Shown here one piece after another: positions 42,889 through 52,128 of a DNA stretch of 64,000 nucleotides. The stretch lies in NCBI GenBank assembly GCA_014382445.1, contig JACNJS010000045.1, positions 1-64,000 on the forward strand, given 5' to 3'. Positions within the stretch are counted from its first letter, which is position 1. Each line of letters starts with the position of its first letter. The notes under the pieces were generated by a model, which saw only the letters and a program-made list of their open reading frames with translations, had not been told where the DNA came from and did not search any database. Origin of the DNA: Bacteroidota bacterium. GTDB lineage: Bacteria; Bacteroidota; Bacteroidia; Bacteroidales; F082. Both the position numbers and the translations under genes were made by a program.

Positions 42889-43622
42889 GTTCAAAAATTA
42901 AAATTCTCATCGTAGATGATAATATCCCATTCTGCGAGAACCTGGTCGAAATTGTGGAATTGCATGATTTTCATGCCGAATATATTGATGATGGGTACAA
43001 AGCCATCGAAGCTGCGAAGAACAATGATTTTGATCTAGTGCTGCTGGATATCAAGATGCCTTTGATAAATGGTGTTGAAACCTTTAGGGAGATTAAAAAA
43101 GCTAAACCAAAAATACCGGTCATCATGATGACAGCTTTTGCACTCGAAGACCTTATTAAGGAGGCATTACAGGAAGGGGTTTTTTGTGTACTTCATAAAC
43201 CACTCGACATGGGAAAACTGTATTCTACAATAGAAATGGCAACACAGAAAAACACATTGATTCTGGTAACTGATGATGATCCGTTAATAGGCATCAGTCT
43301 TACAAAAATTTTGAAGGAAAAGGGTTACAATGTAAAAACTGCAAAAGATGGCAAAAGCGCAATACAAATGACCAAGGATAGTAAGTTTGACATATTGATA
43401 CTCGACATGAAACTTCCAATTCTTAATGGCCTGGAAACCTTTTTGGCCATACGGGAAATACGCCCGTATTTAAAAACAATTATCATTTCAGGTTATTCGC
43501 GGGATAAAAGTGGAGCTGTTGATCTGGCCATGGAGAAAGGTGCCTATGCATTCCTTGAGAAGCCATTGAATTTTGAATTACTACTAAAGTATCTGGAGGA
43601 GATTGAGAAACTAAAAGCTTAG
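42885..43622 (+). CDS. Double receiver-domain response regulator without output domain
   Basis: The 245-residue protein consists of two CheY-like receivers in tandem. Receiver 1 (~5-118) has acidic Asp11/Asp12, phosphoacceptor Asp55 (VLLDIKMP), Thr83 and Lys105. Receiver 2 (~125-240) has Asp130-132, Asp174 (LILDMKLP), the Ser of IISGYS and the Lys of LEKPLN. Both look active. No DNA-binding or enzymatic domain follows, so it should pass phosphate on or act through protein contacts. It lies between two kinase genes in one transcript. Confidence 0.92.
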   Translation: MSSKIKILIVDDNIPFCENLVEIVELHDFHAEYIDDGYKAIEAAKNNDFDLVLLDIKMPLINGVETFREIKKAKPKIPVIMMTAFALEDLIKEALQEGVFCVLHKPLDMGKLYSTIEMATQKNTLILVTDDDPLIGISLTKILKEKGYNVKTAKDGKSAIQMTKDSKFDILILDMKLPILNGLETFLAIREIRPYLKTIIISGYSRDKSGAVDLAMEKGAYAFLEKPLNFELLLKYLEEIEKLKA

Positions 43623-43626
43623 TCAA

Positions 43627-46600
43627 ATGGAAACAAAATATCGAATACTTCTGGTTGATGATGATTCGGACCTGTGTGCAAATATTCAGGAAATTCTGGA
43701 AAACAACAACTATGAGGTAGATAATGCACATCGGGGTAAAGATGCTATTGAACTCTGCAAAAATAACCACTATGAACTAGCTATCATCGACATCAGGCTT
43801 CCCGATATCAAAGGTACCGAACTTGTGGATAAAATTTATGCTATTTCACCGGAAACTGAATTCATATACATAACAAGTAATCCTGAACTATATAATACCA
43901 TTCAGGTATTGGCACAAAAAAACATAATTTCTTACGAAACCAAACCTGTTGATATTGATCATTTGCTTACAATCATCGATCAAATAACTAAGTGCAAGCA
44001 GGCGGAGGAGGAATCACAACAGATATGGAACAGACTTTTAAAAGCCCAGCAAGTTGCTAAAATGGGATTTGTCGATTGGAATTTTATTACCGGTGAAATT
44101 TACTGGTCAGAAGAAATCTACCGGCTTTTTGGGTTAGACCCTGAAAAAGTTAGTCCAACCCCCGATCTGTTATTAAACACTGTACATCCTGATGACCTGG
44201 AGTACGTGCAGGAGAATCTTAATCGCGCCAAACAGGGTCTTGCGGTAGATAATATTGATCATCGAATGGTGCGGCCTGACGGCACCATTATCTGGGTTCA
44301 TGCACAGGGTGAATTAGCTCATGACGGGGAAGGAAATCCTTTTACTTTACTCTGTACTGTGGTTGACATCACTTCATGTAAAAATGCGGAAGCGGCGGCA
44401 TATCTACAGTCCCGCATCGCCAACATCGCACTTACCGTCAGCGACTATGATATGTTTAATGAAGTACTGAAGGTAATCATGTCAGAAATGCAGAGCCCGT
44501 TGGGGGTTTTCGGATATCTCGACGAAGAGGGTGCGCTCGTAGTGCCAACCATGACCAGTCAGGTTTGGGACAAATGTATGATACCAGGGAAAATAACCCG
44601 ATTCCCAAAGGATGAATGGGGCGACAGCAGCTGGGTCCGTGCAATAAGGGAGAAAAAGTCAAACTTCTCAAACGTAAAGTCAACGGAGATACCCAAAGGA
44701 CATATTGCCATACATCGCCACATCTCCACGCCAATTCTGTTTCTCGATGAGGTAATCGGCCTCTTTCAGCTGGCCAATAAAGATGCTGATTACACCGAAA
44801 ATGACATAAAAACACTGGAAACTATTGCAGTCCATGTCGCCTATCTTCTAAGCGCTCGGTTGCAGCGCGAGAGTGCACAGGCTAAGTTACTCACAAGTAA
44901 AGAAAAATACCGGAAACTTGTTAATGAAGTTAACGACGGATTTTATATAATCGACAAGCAGGGCGTTATTACATTTGCGAATAATGCACTTGCCATTATA
45001 TTGGGGGTTGATAATTATAAAGAATTAATCGGCCGTCATTTTCTTGCGTTTGTTCATCCTGATCATGTGGCTGAATTTTCGGATAGATTCAAAAAGAGTA
45101 TTGAAGATAAAACGTGCCAAAATAGTTTAGAAGTTATGATACTGCGAATTGATGGACAATCTGCATTTATCGAGGTATCGTGGTATCCAAATATAGAAAA
45201 TGAAAAAGTTATTGGAATGAGTGGCATTATCCACGATATCACCAGGCAGAAAAGAGATGAAACTGAAATACGTAACCTTAATGCATCCCTTGAAAGTAAA
45301 GTTAAAAAAAGAACCAGGCAACTTGCAGCAACAAACACAAATCTTCAAAACCTGATTAATGAAAAAACGCAGTTAGTTGAAGAACTTAATGTATCGCAGG
45401 CAAAATTACAAGCACAGAATGAACAACTTCGCAAGACTCAGTCAGAACTGGATGATACTACAAGAAAATATTACGACCTCTATTATCTTGCACCGGTAGG
45501 TTATTTAACGATATCCCAAGAAGGAAAAATATTGGAGACAAATCTATTGGCATCAAAACTGTTGGGCGGTGAATTAAATCATTTTATTAACAAACCTATA
45601 AGTAAATTTATAGTTAAAGATTATAACGACATTTTTTATGTGCGTCAGACCCACCTTCATGAAACCGGTGAAAAACAATCGTTCGAACTAAAAATGAAAG
45701 GGGAACACGGCATTGAGTTCTGGGCACATTGTAGCATAGCATTATCCAGGGGAATTGATGGTAAGGATATTTGCAGCACAACAATTATGGATATAACCAA
45801 GTCGAAGCTGGCAAAAGAGGGTTTGATTGAATCGGAAGAAAAGTACCGCGATTTATTCAATAATGCCCAAATCGGAATGTACCGTTCAAAATTAGATGGT
45901 TCCGGTTTCGTAGCTGTTAACCGGAAATTCTGCGAAATATTGGGTTACACAAAAAAAGAATTGCTTACTATGCCTCGAAGTACCAGTGCATGGGCTATTC
46001 CTAATGACCGGAAAAAGATGATGTCGAAACTTAAAAGGAATGGCTCTCTGAAAAACTATGAACTAAATGTATTAACCAAAAATAAAGAGATTCGTGCCTG
46101 TCTTATTTCTGCGAAATTGTATCCTGATAACGATTATATAGAAGGAACTATTATTGATATCACCGAACGTAAAAAATCGGAAGAAACTGTAAAAAGTATC
46201 GAATGGCTTCTACACTCCATGGAAATTCGTCGTAAAGATACTTTTATGCCCCTATACGGTGATATAACCGCGTTAAATACAAACCGTACTATACTGAATG
46301 CCGTTGGCGAGGAGGCTTTACAAAACATTCTAACTGAGTTTATGAACTTACTGGGCACATCGGGTGCGATTTATGAAAAGAATGGCGATTATGCGGCAGG
46401 TATATTTTCATCAGGCTGGTGCCGTTTTCTTGACATGGCTTCGTTTAAATTATGCAATACCGATAAACTAAACAATGCACTTACTTGCGGTAGTTGGCGT
46501 TGCCACGAATCATGCTGGACAGATGGAGCAAAAAAATCAATCGAAACCGGACAGATTTACGATATTGAATGTAATGGCGGAATCCGCCTGTATAATACAC

Positions 46601-48024
46601 CAATTCAAGTAGAAGATGAAATTGTCGGTGCTATTAACTTTGGGTATGGTAATCCGCCTCGTGATAGAAAAACACTTTCCGAAATCGCTTCAAATAATAA
46701 TGTAGATTTTAAAGAATTAAGGCGATTATCAAATGAATATGAAACCCGGCCTCAATTTATTATTGATATAGCTAAAAATCGTGTTGAAACAGCGGCCGCC
46801 ATAATCGCACTTATGGTTCAGTACCACAAGGCGCGCACATTGCTTTCGGAAGCAAAATTCGAAGCTGAACGGGCAAACCTTGCAAAGAGCGAATTTCTTT
46901 CGCGTATGAGCCACGAACTTCGCACACCAATGAATTCAATACTTGGTTTTGCACAATTAATGAAAATGGGAGAACTCACGCCTGCAAACAAAAAAGGCGT
47001 TAACCACATATTGAAAAACGGCGAGCATCTTCTGGATTTAATAAATGAAGTGCTTGATCTTTCGAAAATTGAAGCCGGCAAACTTTCTCTTTCGTTAGAA
47101 GCGGTTAAGATAAACAGGGTGATCCAGGAAACGATGGATATTGTAGGGCCACTTGCCAAAGAGGGTAACGTAACTTTAGAATTCGCTGAATCTCCGTATA
47201 ATGAATTATTTGTATTAGCTGACAAACAAAAACTGAAACAAGTACTGCTGAATATAGCTGACAATGCAGTGAAGTTTAATCACGAAGGAGGGTTAGTGAA
47301 AATTGAATGTAGTGTGGGGAGTGGGAAGACGGAAGCTGGGGCAAGACCAAAGACAGCAAGAATAAGCATAATTGACACAGGTCCAGGCATTTTGCCTACG
47401 GAGATAACCCATCTTTTTGATCCGTTCCAGCGAATTGGATCTGAAATTTCGGAGGTTGAAGGAACAGGACTTGGATTATCAATTTCTAAAAAATTGATTG
47501 AAATCATGCACGGCACAATTGGCGTTGAAAGTACCCCGGGTACCGGAAGTACATTTTGGATTGAATTGCAGTTGACTGAAAGTCAATTTGAACATCACGA
47601 TCGAAAAGATGATTTCGATGAACCCGAAGGTGAGGCATCTGTAGTAAGCGGAACACTATTGTATATTGAGGATAACATTTCCAACATTCATGTAATTGAG
47701 TCGATAATAGAAGCTCACCGACAGTCAATTAGCCTTATAACTGAAATGTACGGAAAGAATACAGTAAAGCGTGCCACTGATAACGCGCCCGATTTAATAC
47801 TGCTCGATCTTGATTTGCCCGATATAAAAGGCAGTAAAGTGTTGAAGTTGTTAAAGTCGAACAAAAAAACGAAAGAAATTCCGGTGGTAATATTAAGTGC
47901 AGATGCCACACCGAAACAAATTGAGAGGTTGATGAAAGCAGGAGCTGCAGATTATATAACAAAGCCGTTGGATATTACAGAGTTTTTAAAGATAGTTGAT
48001 GAAGTAATTGGCGGTAAAACTTAG
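43627..48024 (+). CDS. Giant hybrid sensor kinase with PAS, GAF and PocR-like domains
   Basis: The 1465-residue soluble kinase has an N-terminal receiver (Asp55), PAS (~140-250), GAF (~262-420), PAS (~428-545), a coiled coil (~550-610), two more PAS domains (~615-735, ~740-850), a PocR-like sensory domain (~864-1010), HisKA with SRMSHELRTPMNSILG (~1091), an ATPase domain (to ~1314) and a C-terminal receiver (~1344-1460, LLDLDLP). The PocR-like part holds a Cys-rich segment, LTCGSWRCHESCW, that may bind a metal. There is no membrane segment, so it senses cytoplasmic ligands or redox state. It follows the double receiver by 4 nt. Confidence 0.92.
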   Translation: METKYRILLVDDDSDLCANIQEILENNNYEVDNAHRGKDAIELCKNNHYELAIIDIRLPDIKGTELVDKIYAISPETEFIYITSNPELYNTIQVLAQKNIISYETKPVDIDHLLTIIDQITKCKQAEEESQQIWNRLLKAQQVAKMGFVDWNFITGEIYWSEEIYRLFGLDPEKVSPTPDLLLNTVHPDDLEYVQENLNRAKQGLAVDNIDHRMVRPDGTIIWVHAQGELAHDGEGNPFTLLCTVVDITSCKNAEAAAYLQSRIANIALTVSDYDMFNEVLKVIMSEMQSPLGVFGYLDEEGALVVPTMTSQVWDKCMIPGKITRFPKDEWGDSSWVRAIREKKSNFSNVKSTEIPKGHIAIHRHISTPILFLDEVIGLFQLANKDADYTENDIKTLETIAVHVAYLLSARLQRESAQAKLLTSKEKYRKLVNEVNDGFYIIDKQGVITFANNALAIILGVDNYKELIGRHFLAFVHPDHVAEFSDRFKKSIEDKTCQNSLEVMILRIDGQSAFIEVSWYPNIENEKVIGMSGIIHDITRQKRDETEIRNLNASLESKVKKRTRQLAATNTNLQNLINEKTQLVEELNVSQAKLQAQNEQLRKTQSELDDTTRKYYDLYYLAPVGYLTISQEGKILETNLLASKLLGGELNHFINKPISKFIVKDYNDIFYVRQTHLHETGEKQSFELKMKGEHGIEFWAHCSIALSRGIDGKDICSTTIMDITKSKLAKEGLIESEEKYRDLFNNAQIGMYRSKLDGSGFVAVNRKFCEILGYTKKELLTMPRSTSAWAIPNDRKKMMSKLKRNGSLKNYELNVLTKNKEIRACLISAKLYPDNDYIEGTIIDITERKKSEETVKSIEWLLHSMEIRRKDTFMPLYGDITALNTNRTILNAVGEEALQNILTEFMNLLGTSGAIYEKNGDYAAGIFSSGWCRFLDMASFKLCNTDKLNNALTCGSWRCHESCWTDGAKKSIETGQIYDIECNGGIRLYNTPIQVEDEIVGAINFGYGNPPRDRKTLSEIASNNNVDFKELRRLSNEYETRPQFIIDIAKNRVETAAAIIALMVQYHKARTLLSEAKFEAERANLAKSEFLSRMSHELRTPMNSILGFAQLMKMGELTPANKKGVNHILKNGEHLLDLINEVLDLSKIEAGKLSLSLEAVKINRVIQETMDIVGPLAKEGNVTLEFAESPYNELFVLADKQKLKQVLLNIADNAVKFNHEGGLVKIECSVGSGKTEAGARPKTARISIIDTGPGILPTEITHLFDPFQRIGSEISEVEGTGLGLSISKKLIEIMHGTIGVESTPGTGSTFWIELQLTESQFEHHDRKDDFDEPEGEASVVSGTLLYIEDNISNIHVIESIIEAHRQSISLITEMYGKNTVKRATDNAPDLILLDLDLPDIKGSKVLKLLKSNKKTKEIPVVILSADATPKQIERLMKAGAADYITKPLDITEFLKIVDEVIGGKT

Positions 48025-48031
48025 TGAAACT

Positions 48032-48052
48032 GCGCTCGTTTGTAACGAGTGC
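48032..48052. repeat. Short REP-like hairpin
   Basis: GCGCTCGTT-TGT-AACGAGTGC pairs over 9 bp with one G-T. It lies between the hybrid kinase stop and the next gene, 35 nt before that ATG. There is no T-run after it, so it is not a typical terminator; it resembles REP units mobilised by RAYT-type transposases. It might also slow transcription between the two genes. Confidence 0.4.
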
Positions 48053-48087
48053 ATTGGAGTGCGATAATGTAACTTAAAATATAAACC

Positions 48088-49284
48088 ATGATAAATTCAA
48101 CATTAAAAAACGCCAATATCCTTATTGTGGATGACAAGCAGGCAAATATTGATGTTCTGACAGGGCTGCTTGAAATTAAAGGTTATACTGATATTTATAC
48201 AACAACCGACCCTCGAAATACATTAAGTATTGTTAAAAAGCGTGAACCGGATTTAATATTACTCGATTTAATGATGCCACACTTAAATGGCTACCAGGTG
48301 ATGGAACAGTTGAAAGCTCATCTCCCTGCCGATTCATATGTACCAATACTGGTACTAACTGCAGATTTAACCAACGAAGCCAAACAACGCGCTCTTTCAG
48401 GAGGAGCAGTTGATTTTTTAACAAAACCTTTTGATTTAACGGAAGTTGATCTTCGTATCAAAAATTTGCTTGAAACACGATATCTGCATCAACAGTTGGC
48501 AAACCAGAATAGTATATTAGAAGAAAAGGTTCTGGAAAGAACAGCTCAGCTTCAGGAAGCACTGGGCAACCTGGATAAAGCCAACAAAGAATTACAAGGT
48601 TTAGACAGAGCCAAAAATTCGTTTCTTCAATTGATAAGTCATGAAATAAGAACTCCCCTGAACGGAATTGTAGGTGTTGCACACTTGCTAACAGACATGC
48701 TTGATCACGATAATAACTTGTGTGAGCTGATTGATGTTTTAACAACCTCTGTTGATCGACTTGAACAATTTTCGACCACAGCATTAGTAATAACTGAATT
48801 GCAGACAAATAACTACGCTATTAAAAAAACTCCACATAAAATTGATGACATAATTAACGATTGTATTATTCAAATATCCGATTATGCGAATTGTAGAAAT
48901 ATTAATATCCAAAAGGAGCTCGGTGATAGTTTGAATATGATTGAGGTTGATGGGTATCTTATGAATAGAGTTATTCTCAGTTTGCTACATAACGCCGTAA
49001 AGTACTCACCTGATAATTCCACGGTTTTTATAAAAACGAGTTCCAAGGGCAATAGATTGATTTGCGAAATAATTGACAATGGCAGCGGGTTTACCGATGA
49101 GGCTATAGATAACTTATTTAAACCATTTAGTTTGGGAGAAGATCATATGGATACAAATAAAGGATTAAGTTTAAAGGCTGCTAAAATGATAATTGACGCA
49201 CATAACGGGGAAATACATATTAATAAACTACCACAATCAGGAGCCACGGTAAAACTGGTTTTGTCAAATAACGGAGTTAAGTAA
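48088..49284 (+). CDS. Receiver-histidine kinase hybrid
   Basis: The 398-residue soluble protein begins with a receiver (Asp15/16, phosphoacceptor Asp60 in LLDLMMP, Thr91, Lys113), has a coiled-coil linker (~130-172), HisKA with His185 in LISHEIRTPLNG, and an ATPase domain (IIDNGSGFTDEAIDNLF, then NKGLSLKAAKMI, where the usual GxGLGL is altered to NKGLSL). The altered G2 box may weaken kinase activity, leaving a receiver-controlled phosphatase or phosphotransfer role. It closes the phosphorelay set; a hairpin follows 28 nt after its stop. Confidence 0.9.
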   Translation: MINSTLKNANILIVDDKQANIDVLTGLLEIKGYTDIYTTTDPRNTLSIVKKREPDLILLDLMMPHLNGYQVMEQLKAHLPADSYVPILVLTADLTNEAKQRALSGGAVDFLTKPFDLTEVDLRIKNLLETRYLHQQLANQNSILEEKVLERTAQLQEALGNLDKANKELQGLDRAKNSFLQLISHEIRTPLNGIVGVAHLLTDMLDHDNNLCELIDVLTTSVDRLEQFSTTALVITELQTNNYAIKKTPHKIDDIINDCIIQISDYANCRNINIQKELGDSLNMIEVDGYLMNRVILSLLHNAVKYSPDNSTVFIKTSSKGNRLICEIIDNGSGFTDEAIDNLFKPFSLGEDHMDTNKGLSLKAAKMIIDAHNGEIHINKLPQSGATVKLVLSNNGVK

Positions 49285-49312
49285 CTTGAAATAATAAAGA
49301 GAAGTTTTTTTT

Positions 49313-49344
49313 GACCCGTTAAGTCCGGGGCGACTTAGCGGGTC
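49313..49344 (+). terminator. Hairpin after the phosphorelay genes
   Basis: GACCCGTTAAGTC and GACTTAGCGGGTC pair over 13 positions (one G-T) with a 6-nt loop. It is followed by only TTCCTC instead of a T-run, while eight T's precede it. The strong stem and its place argue for a terminator or 3'-end stabiliser of the kinase transcript, with imperfect form. Confidence 0.5.
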
Positions 49345-49358
49345 TTCCTCCCCCACAA

Positions 49359-49397
49359 AAAACCCGATCCATATCTGTTTGATATACACCGGGTTTT
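49359..49397 (-). terminator. Terminator of tRNA-Cys
   Basis: AAAACCCG (49359-49366) pairs with CGGGTTTT (49390-49397), and the inner ATATC/GATAT adds a second short stem. On the minus strand the hairpin is directly followed by TTTTTTG. It is 13 nt downstream of the tRNA-Cys 3' end and could also stop plus-strand transcripts. Confidence 0.75.
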
Positions 49398-49410
49398 AAA
49401 AAATTATTTG

Positions 49411-49481
49411 AGGTACCGAACGGATTCGAACCGCCGTATATGGTTTTGCAGACCACCGCCTAGCCACTCGGCCACGGTACC
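49411..49481 (-). tRNA. tRNA-Cys (GCA)
   Basis: A 71-nt cloverleaf can be drawn on the minus strand. The acceptor stem is GGTACCG/CGGTACC with a U discriminator base, the anticodon GCA is in the loop CTGCAAA, and the T-loop reads GTTCGAATC. CCA is not encoded. The U73 discriminator and GCA anticodon are the identity elements of tRNA-Cys. It lies 77 nt downstream of folB on the same strand. Confidence 0.95.
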
Positions 49482-49558
49482 AATTTTAAAACGGATTGCA
49501 AAATTAATTAATTTTTAAGAGAATCAAGGTGGGCACGCCAATTTTTGTTGAGCCAACT

Positions 49559-49909
49559 CTAAAAATCCATTGATAGGCTTACAAAGTTCATCTTTCCACC
49601 AAGCGGTGGGTTAAGTTTTCTGATTTTAATAGTTGCCTTTTCAACCTGCGGAAATGTTGATTGTATACTGTTCAAAATCCGTCGGCCAACATGTTCCAAT
49701 AATTTGGAAGTAATCTGCATTTCAGCTTTTACAATCTGGAAAACATGCTGATAATTAACCGTATCATGAAGTTTATCTGAGACTTCAGCTTTTGAAGTAT
49801 CTAATGTTAAAAACAAATCAATATTGAATTTAGTTCCTATAACCTGCTCCTCTTTAAAACAGCCGTGATAGGCAAAAAACTCCATTCCTTCTATCGATAT
49901 TACCGACAT
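49559..49909 (-). CDS. folB: Dihydroneopterin aldolase
   Basis: This 116-residue protein has the usual FolB length and pattern: ISIEGMEFFAYHGCFKEEQVIG at the start (Tyr and the FYGxHG-like segment, minus ends), DTVNYQHVFQIV in the middle and the conserved Lys-containing KATIKIRKLNPP near the end. It converts dihydroneopterin to hydroxymethyl-dihydropterin in folate synthesis, the pathway also served by the pab genes at 7130-9336. It follows gltX by 20 nt and is probably co-transcribed. Confidence 0.92.
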   Translation of the reverse strand: MSVISIEGMEFFAYHGCFKEEQVIGTKFNIDLFLTLDTSKAEVSDKLHDTVNYQHVFQIVKAEMQITSKLLEHVGRRILNSIQSTFPQVEKATIKIRKLNPPLGGKMNFVSLSMDF

Positions 49910-49929
49910 GTTTGATGTTTATTTGGTTA

Positions 49930-51462
49930 TCAGTTCTCTATCCTCCCTATTTCATGCAAACCCTGTTCAATCCTTTCAACAGATGCTTCCTGTCCGATTA
50001 AGGCTACAATATCAAAAAGATGGGGCCCTTTTAATTCACCAACCAACAATAATCTGAAAGCGTTCATTACAGCACCCGTTTTATATTCATTGTTTTCAAT
50101 CCATTTTTTAACAGCTTTTTCGGTGTTTTCAGCAGTAAAATCATCTACTTCCAATAGCACATCTTTTAGTTCAGCCATTTGATTATAGGATCCCTCTTTC
50201 CAGCATTTTTTAACTGATTTGTGATCATAATTCTCTGGTTGTTTGAAAAAGAAATCGAGATGATCCCATAATTCGGAAACAAAATTTACTCTTTCTTTCA
50301 CCATGCCAACAGCTATGCTAAGCTGCTCTTTTTCAACTAAAACACCATTTTTTATAGCGATTGGCATTAAAAGCCCTGCAAGGGTTTCGTTGTCCACTCT
50401 AATTAAATATTGATGATTGAACCAGGCAGCTTTAACAGGATCAAATTTTGCTCCTGATTTTCCAACTCTTTCTATTGAGAATGCTTCTGTCAGTTCTTCC
50501 ATTGAAAATAATTCCCTCTCATCACCGGGGTTCCATCCCAGCATGGCCAACAAATTAATAAAAGCATCAGCAAAATACCCTTCTTCCCTGAACCCGGTTG
50601 AAATATTTCCGGTTTTGGGATCTTTCCATTCAAGCGGGAAAACAGGAAATCCCAAACGATCACCATCGCGCTTACTTAGCTTTCCGTTTCCGTCAGGTTT
50701 TAACAATAGCGGAAGGTGAGCAAACTCCGGCTTTTCCCAGTTAAATGCTTCATAAAGGAGTACATGCAGCGGGAGTGACGGAAGCCACTCTTCTCCGCGA
50801 ATTACATGGCTTATCTCCATCAAATGATCATCAACAATATTGGCCAGATGATAAGTGGGCATGCCGTCAGACTTAAATAGAACTTTATCGTCAAGTGCCG
50901 AGGTGTTAACTTCTACTTTGCCCCTGATCATGTCGTTCATTACAACTATTTTGTTTTCAGGCATACAAAACCGTATCACATATGGTTCGCCGCTTTCAAG
51001 AAGCTTGTTTGTTTCTTCTTCGGTAAGGGTTAAGGAATTCCGCAGTTTCTTTCTTGCAACAGCATTATAAACAAATGTAAGCTTTTGTAATTCGTAATCA
51101 GTGCGTATTTTGTTTAGCTCATCAGGAGTATCAAAAGCATAGTAGGCATGTCCGCTTTTAACAAGTTCTTCGGCGTATGCAGGGTAGATGTGCTTTCTGT
51201 CCGACTGTCTGTATGGGCCATAATCTCCACCAGAGGCTACACCCTCGTCAAATTCAATTCCGCACCACTTAAACGAATCAATTATGTATTTTTCGGCACC
51301 ACTTACAAGTCGAGTTTGGTCGGTATCTTCTATTCTGAGGATAAATTTCCCTCCATTTTTTCGGGCAAATAAATAATTGTACAAAGCCGTTCTAACACCT
51401 CCAATATGGAGTGGTCCCGTAGGGCTTGGGGCAAAACGCACGCGTATGTTGCTGTTACTCAT
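49930..51462 (-). CDS. gltX: Glutamyl-tRNA synthetase
   Basis: This 510-residue class I synthetase has RFAPSPTGPLHIGGVRTALY (HIGH motif HIGG) at residues ~9-28, IRGEEWLPSLPLHVLLYEAF (~230) and the KMSKS-like KLSKRDGDRLG (~262). An insertion with PVFPLEWKDPKTGN follows that motif, as seen in other Bacteroidota enzymes. No zinc-binding Cys cluster is present. It charges tRNA-Glu (possibly tRNA-Gln as well). A -7 box lies 21 nt upstream. Confidence 0.96.
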   Translation of the reverse strand: MSNSNIRVRFAPSPTGPLHIGGVRTALYNYLFARKNGGKFILRIEDTDQTRLVSGAEKYIIDSFKWCGIEFDEGVASGGDYGPYRQSDRKHIYPAYAEELVKSGHAYYAFDTPDELNKIRTDYELQKLTFVYNAVARKKLRNSLTLTEEETNKLLESGEPYVIRFCMPENKIVVMNDMIRGKVEVNTSALDDKVLFKSDGMPTYHLANIVDDHLMEISHVIRGEEWLPSLPLHVLLYEAFNWEKPEFAHLPLLLKPDGNGKLSKRDGDRLGFPVFPLEWKDPKTGNISTGFREEGYFADAFINLLAMLGWNPGDERELFSMEELTEAFSIERVGKSGAKFDPVKAAWFNHQYLIRVDNETLAGLLMPIAIKNGVLVEKEQLSIAVGMVKERVNFVSELWDHLDFFFKQPENYDHKSVKKCWKEGSYNQMAELKDVLLEVDDFTAENTEKAVKKWIENNEYKTGAVMNAFRLLLVGELKGPHLFDIVALIGQEASVERIEQGLHEIGRIEN

Positions 51463-51482
51463 TGATATAATTTTATTGGCTG

Positions 51483-51490
51483 CAAAGATA
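51483..51490 (-). promoter_or_regulatory. -7 box for gltX-folB
   Basis: TATCTTTG on the minus strand fits TAnnTTTG, 20 nt before the gltX ATG. The -33 position lacks a clear TTTG. Confidence 0.5.
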
Positions 51491-51584
51491 ATCGTCTTTG
51501 TAAGAATAAGATAATTTTTGTGTTAAGAACCAAATATAATTTCGCCTTATCCCGTTAATAAAATAATTAATATCAGGTTTTTAG

Positions 51585-51592
51585 TAATTTTG
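51585..51592 (+). promoter_or_regulatory. -7 box placed for a leaderless transcript
   Basis: TAATTTTG ends only 4 nt before the ATG at 51597. If used, transcription would start at or next to the start codon. No TTTG stands at the -33 place, so the box could be fortuitous. Confidence 0.45.
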
Positions 51593-51596
51593 TTAA

Positions 51597-52124
51597 ATGA
51601 TTTTGACATTGCTTAAACGTTTAACAAAAGAATTTGATTTTCATAACATTTCATATATGTTATCGGGAAGTGTTGCCATGGGAATTTATACTGTACCCCG
51701 AATGACACTGGATATTGATATAGTGATTGAACTGGACAATAGTAATATTGATGTTTTTCTAAATATTTTTAAAGAAAACTTCTACATTAATGCTGCAAGT
51801 GTTAAAGAAGAAATTAAGCGAAGAGGAATGTTTAATGTTATTGACCATGATACAGGATATAAGGTTGATTTTATAGTAAGGAAAGAAAGTAAATACCGAA
51901 GATTGGAGTTCGCCAGGAAGAGAAAAGCAAATATTAATGATTTTAGTGTTTGGGTTGTTTCTCCCGAAGACCTTGTAATTTCAAAAATAGAATGGATTCA
52001 ACAATATCCAAGCCCAAAGCAAATAAATGACATTGAGAATATATTAGATTACGAAGACATTGATAAGACCTATATTATTGAGTGGTGTAATGAATTAGGG
52101 TTAGTAACATTTAATTTATTATAA
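51597..52124 (+). CDS. Nucleotidyltransferase-fold protein (AbiEii/DUF6036-like)
   Basis: The 175-residue protein has a minimal nucleotidyltransferase core: YMLSGSVAMGIYTVPRMTLDIDIVI (~19-43, minus its ends) carries the GS motif and the DxD metal pair, and GYKVDFIV (~87) the third acidic residue. SPEDLVISKIEWI (~122) is the helix typical of this group. Members act as toxins in abortive-infection and toxin-antitoxin pairs or modify tRNA and proteins. The second gene starts 4 nt downstream, which fits a two-gene module. Toxicity is inference. Confidence 0.72.
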   Translation: MILTLLKRLTKEFDFHNISYMLSGSVAMGIYTVPRMTLDIDIVIELDNSNIDVFLNIFKENFYINAASVKEEIKRRGMFNVIDHDTGYKVDFIVRKESKYRRLEFARKRKANINDFSVWVVSPEDLVISKIEWIQQYPSPKQINDIENILDYEDIDKTYIIEWCNELGLVTFNLL

Positions 52125-52128
52125 ATAA

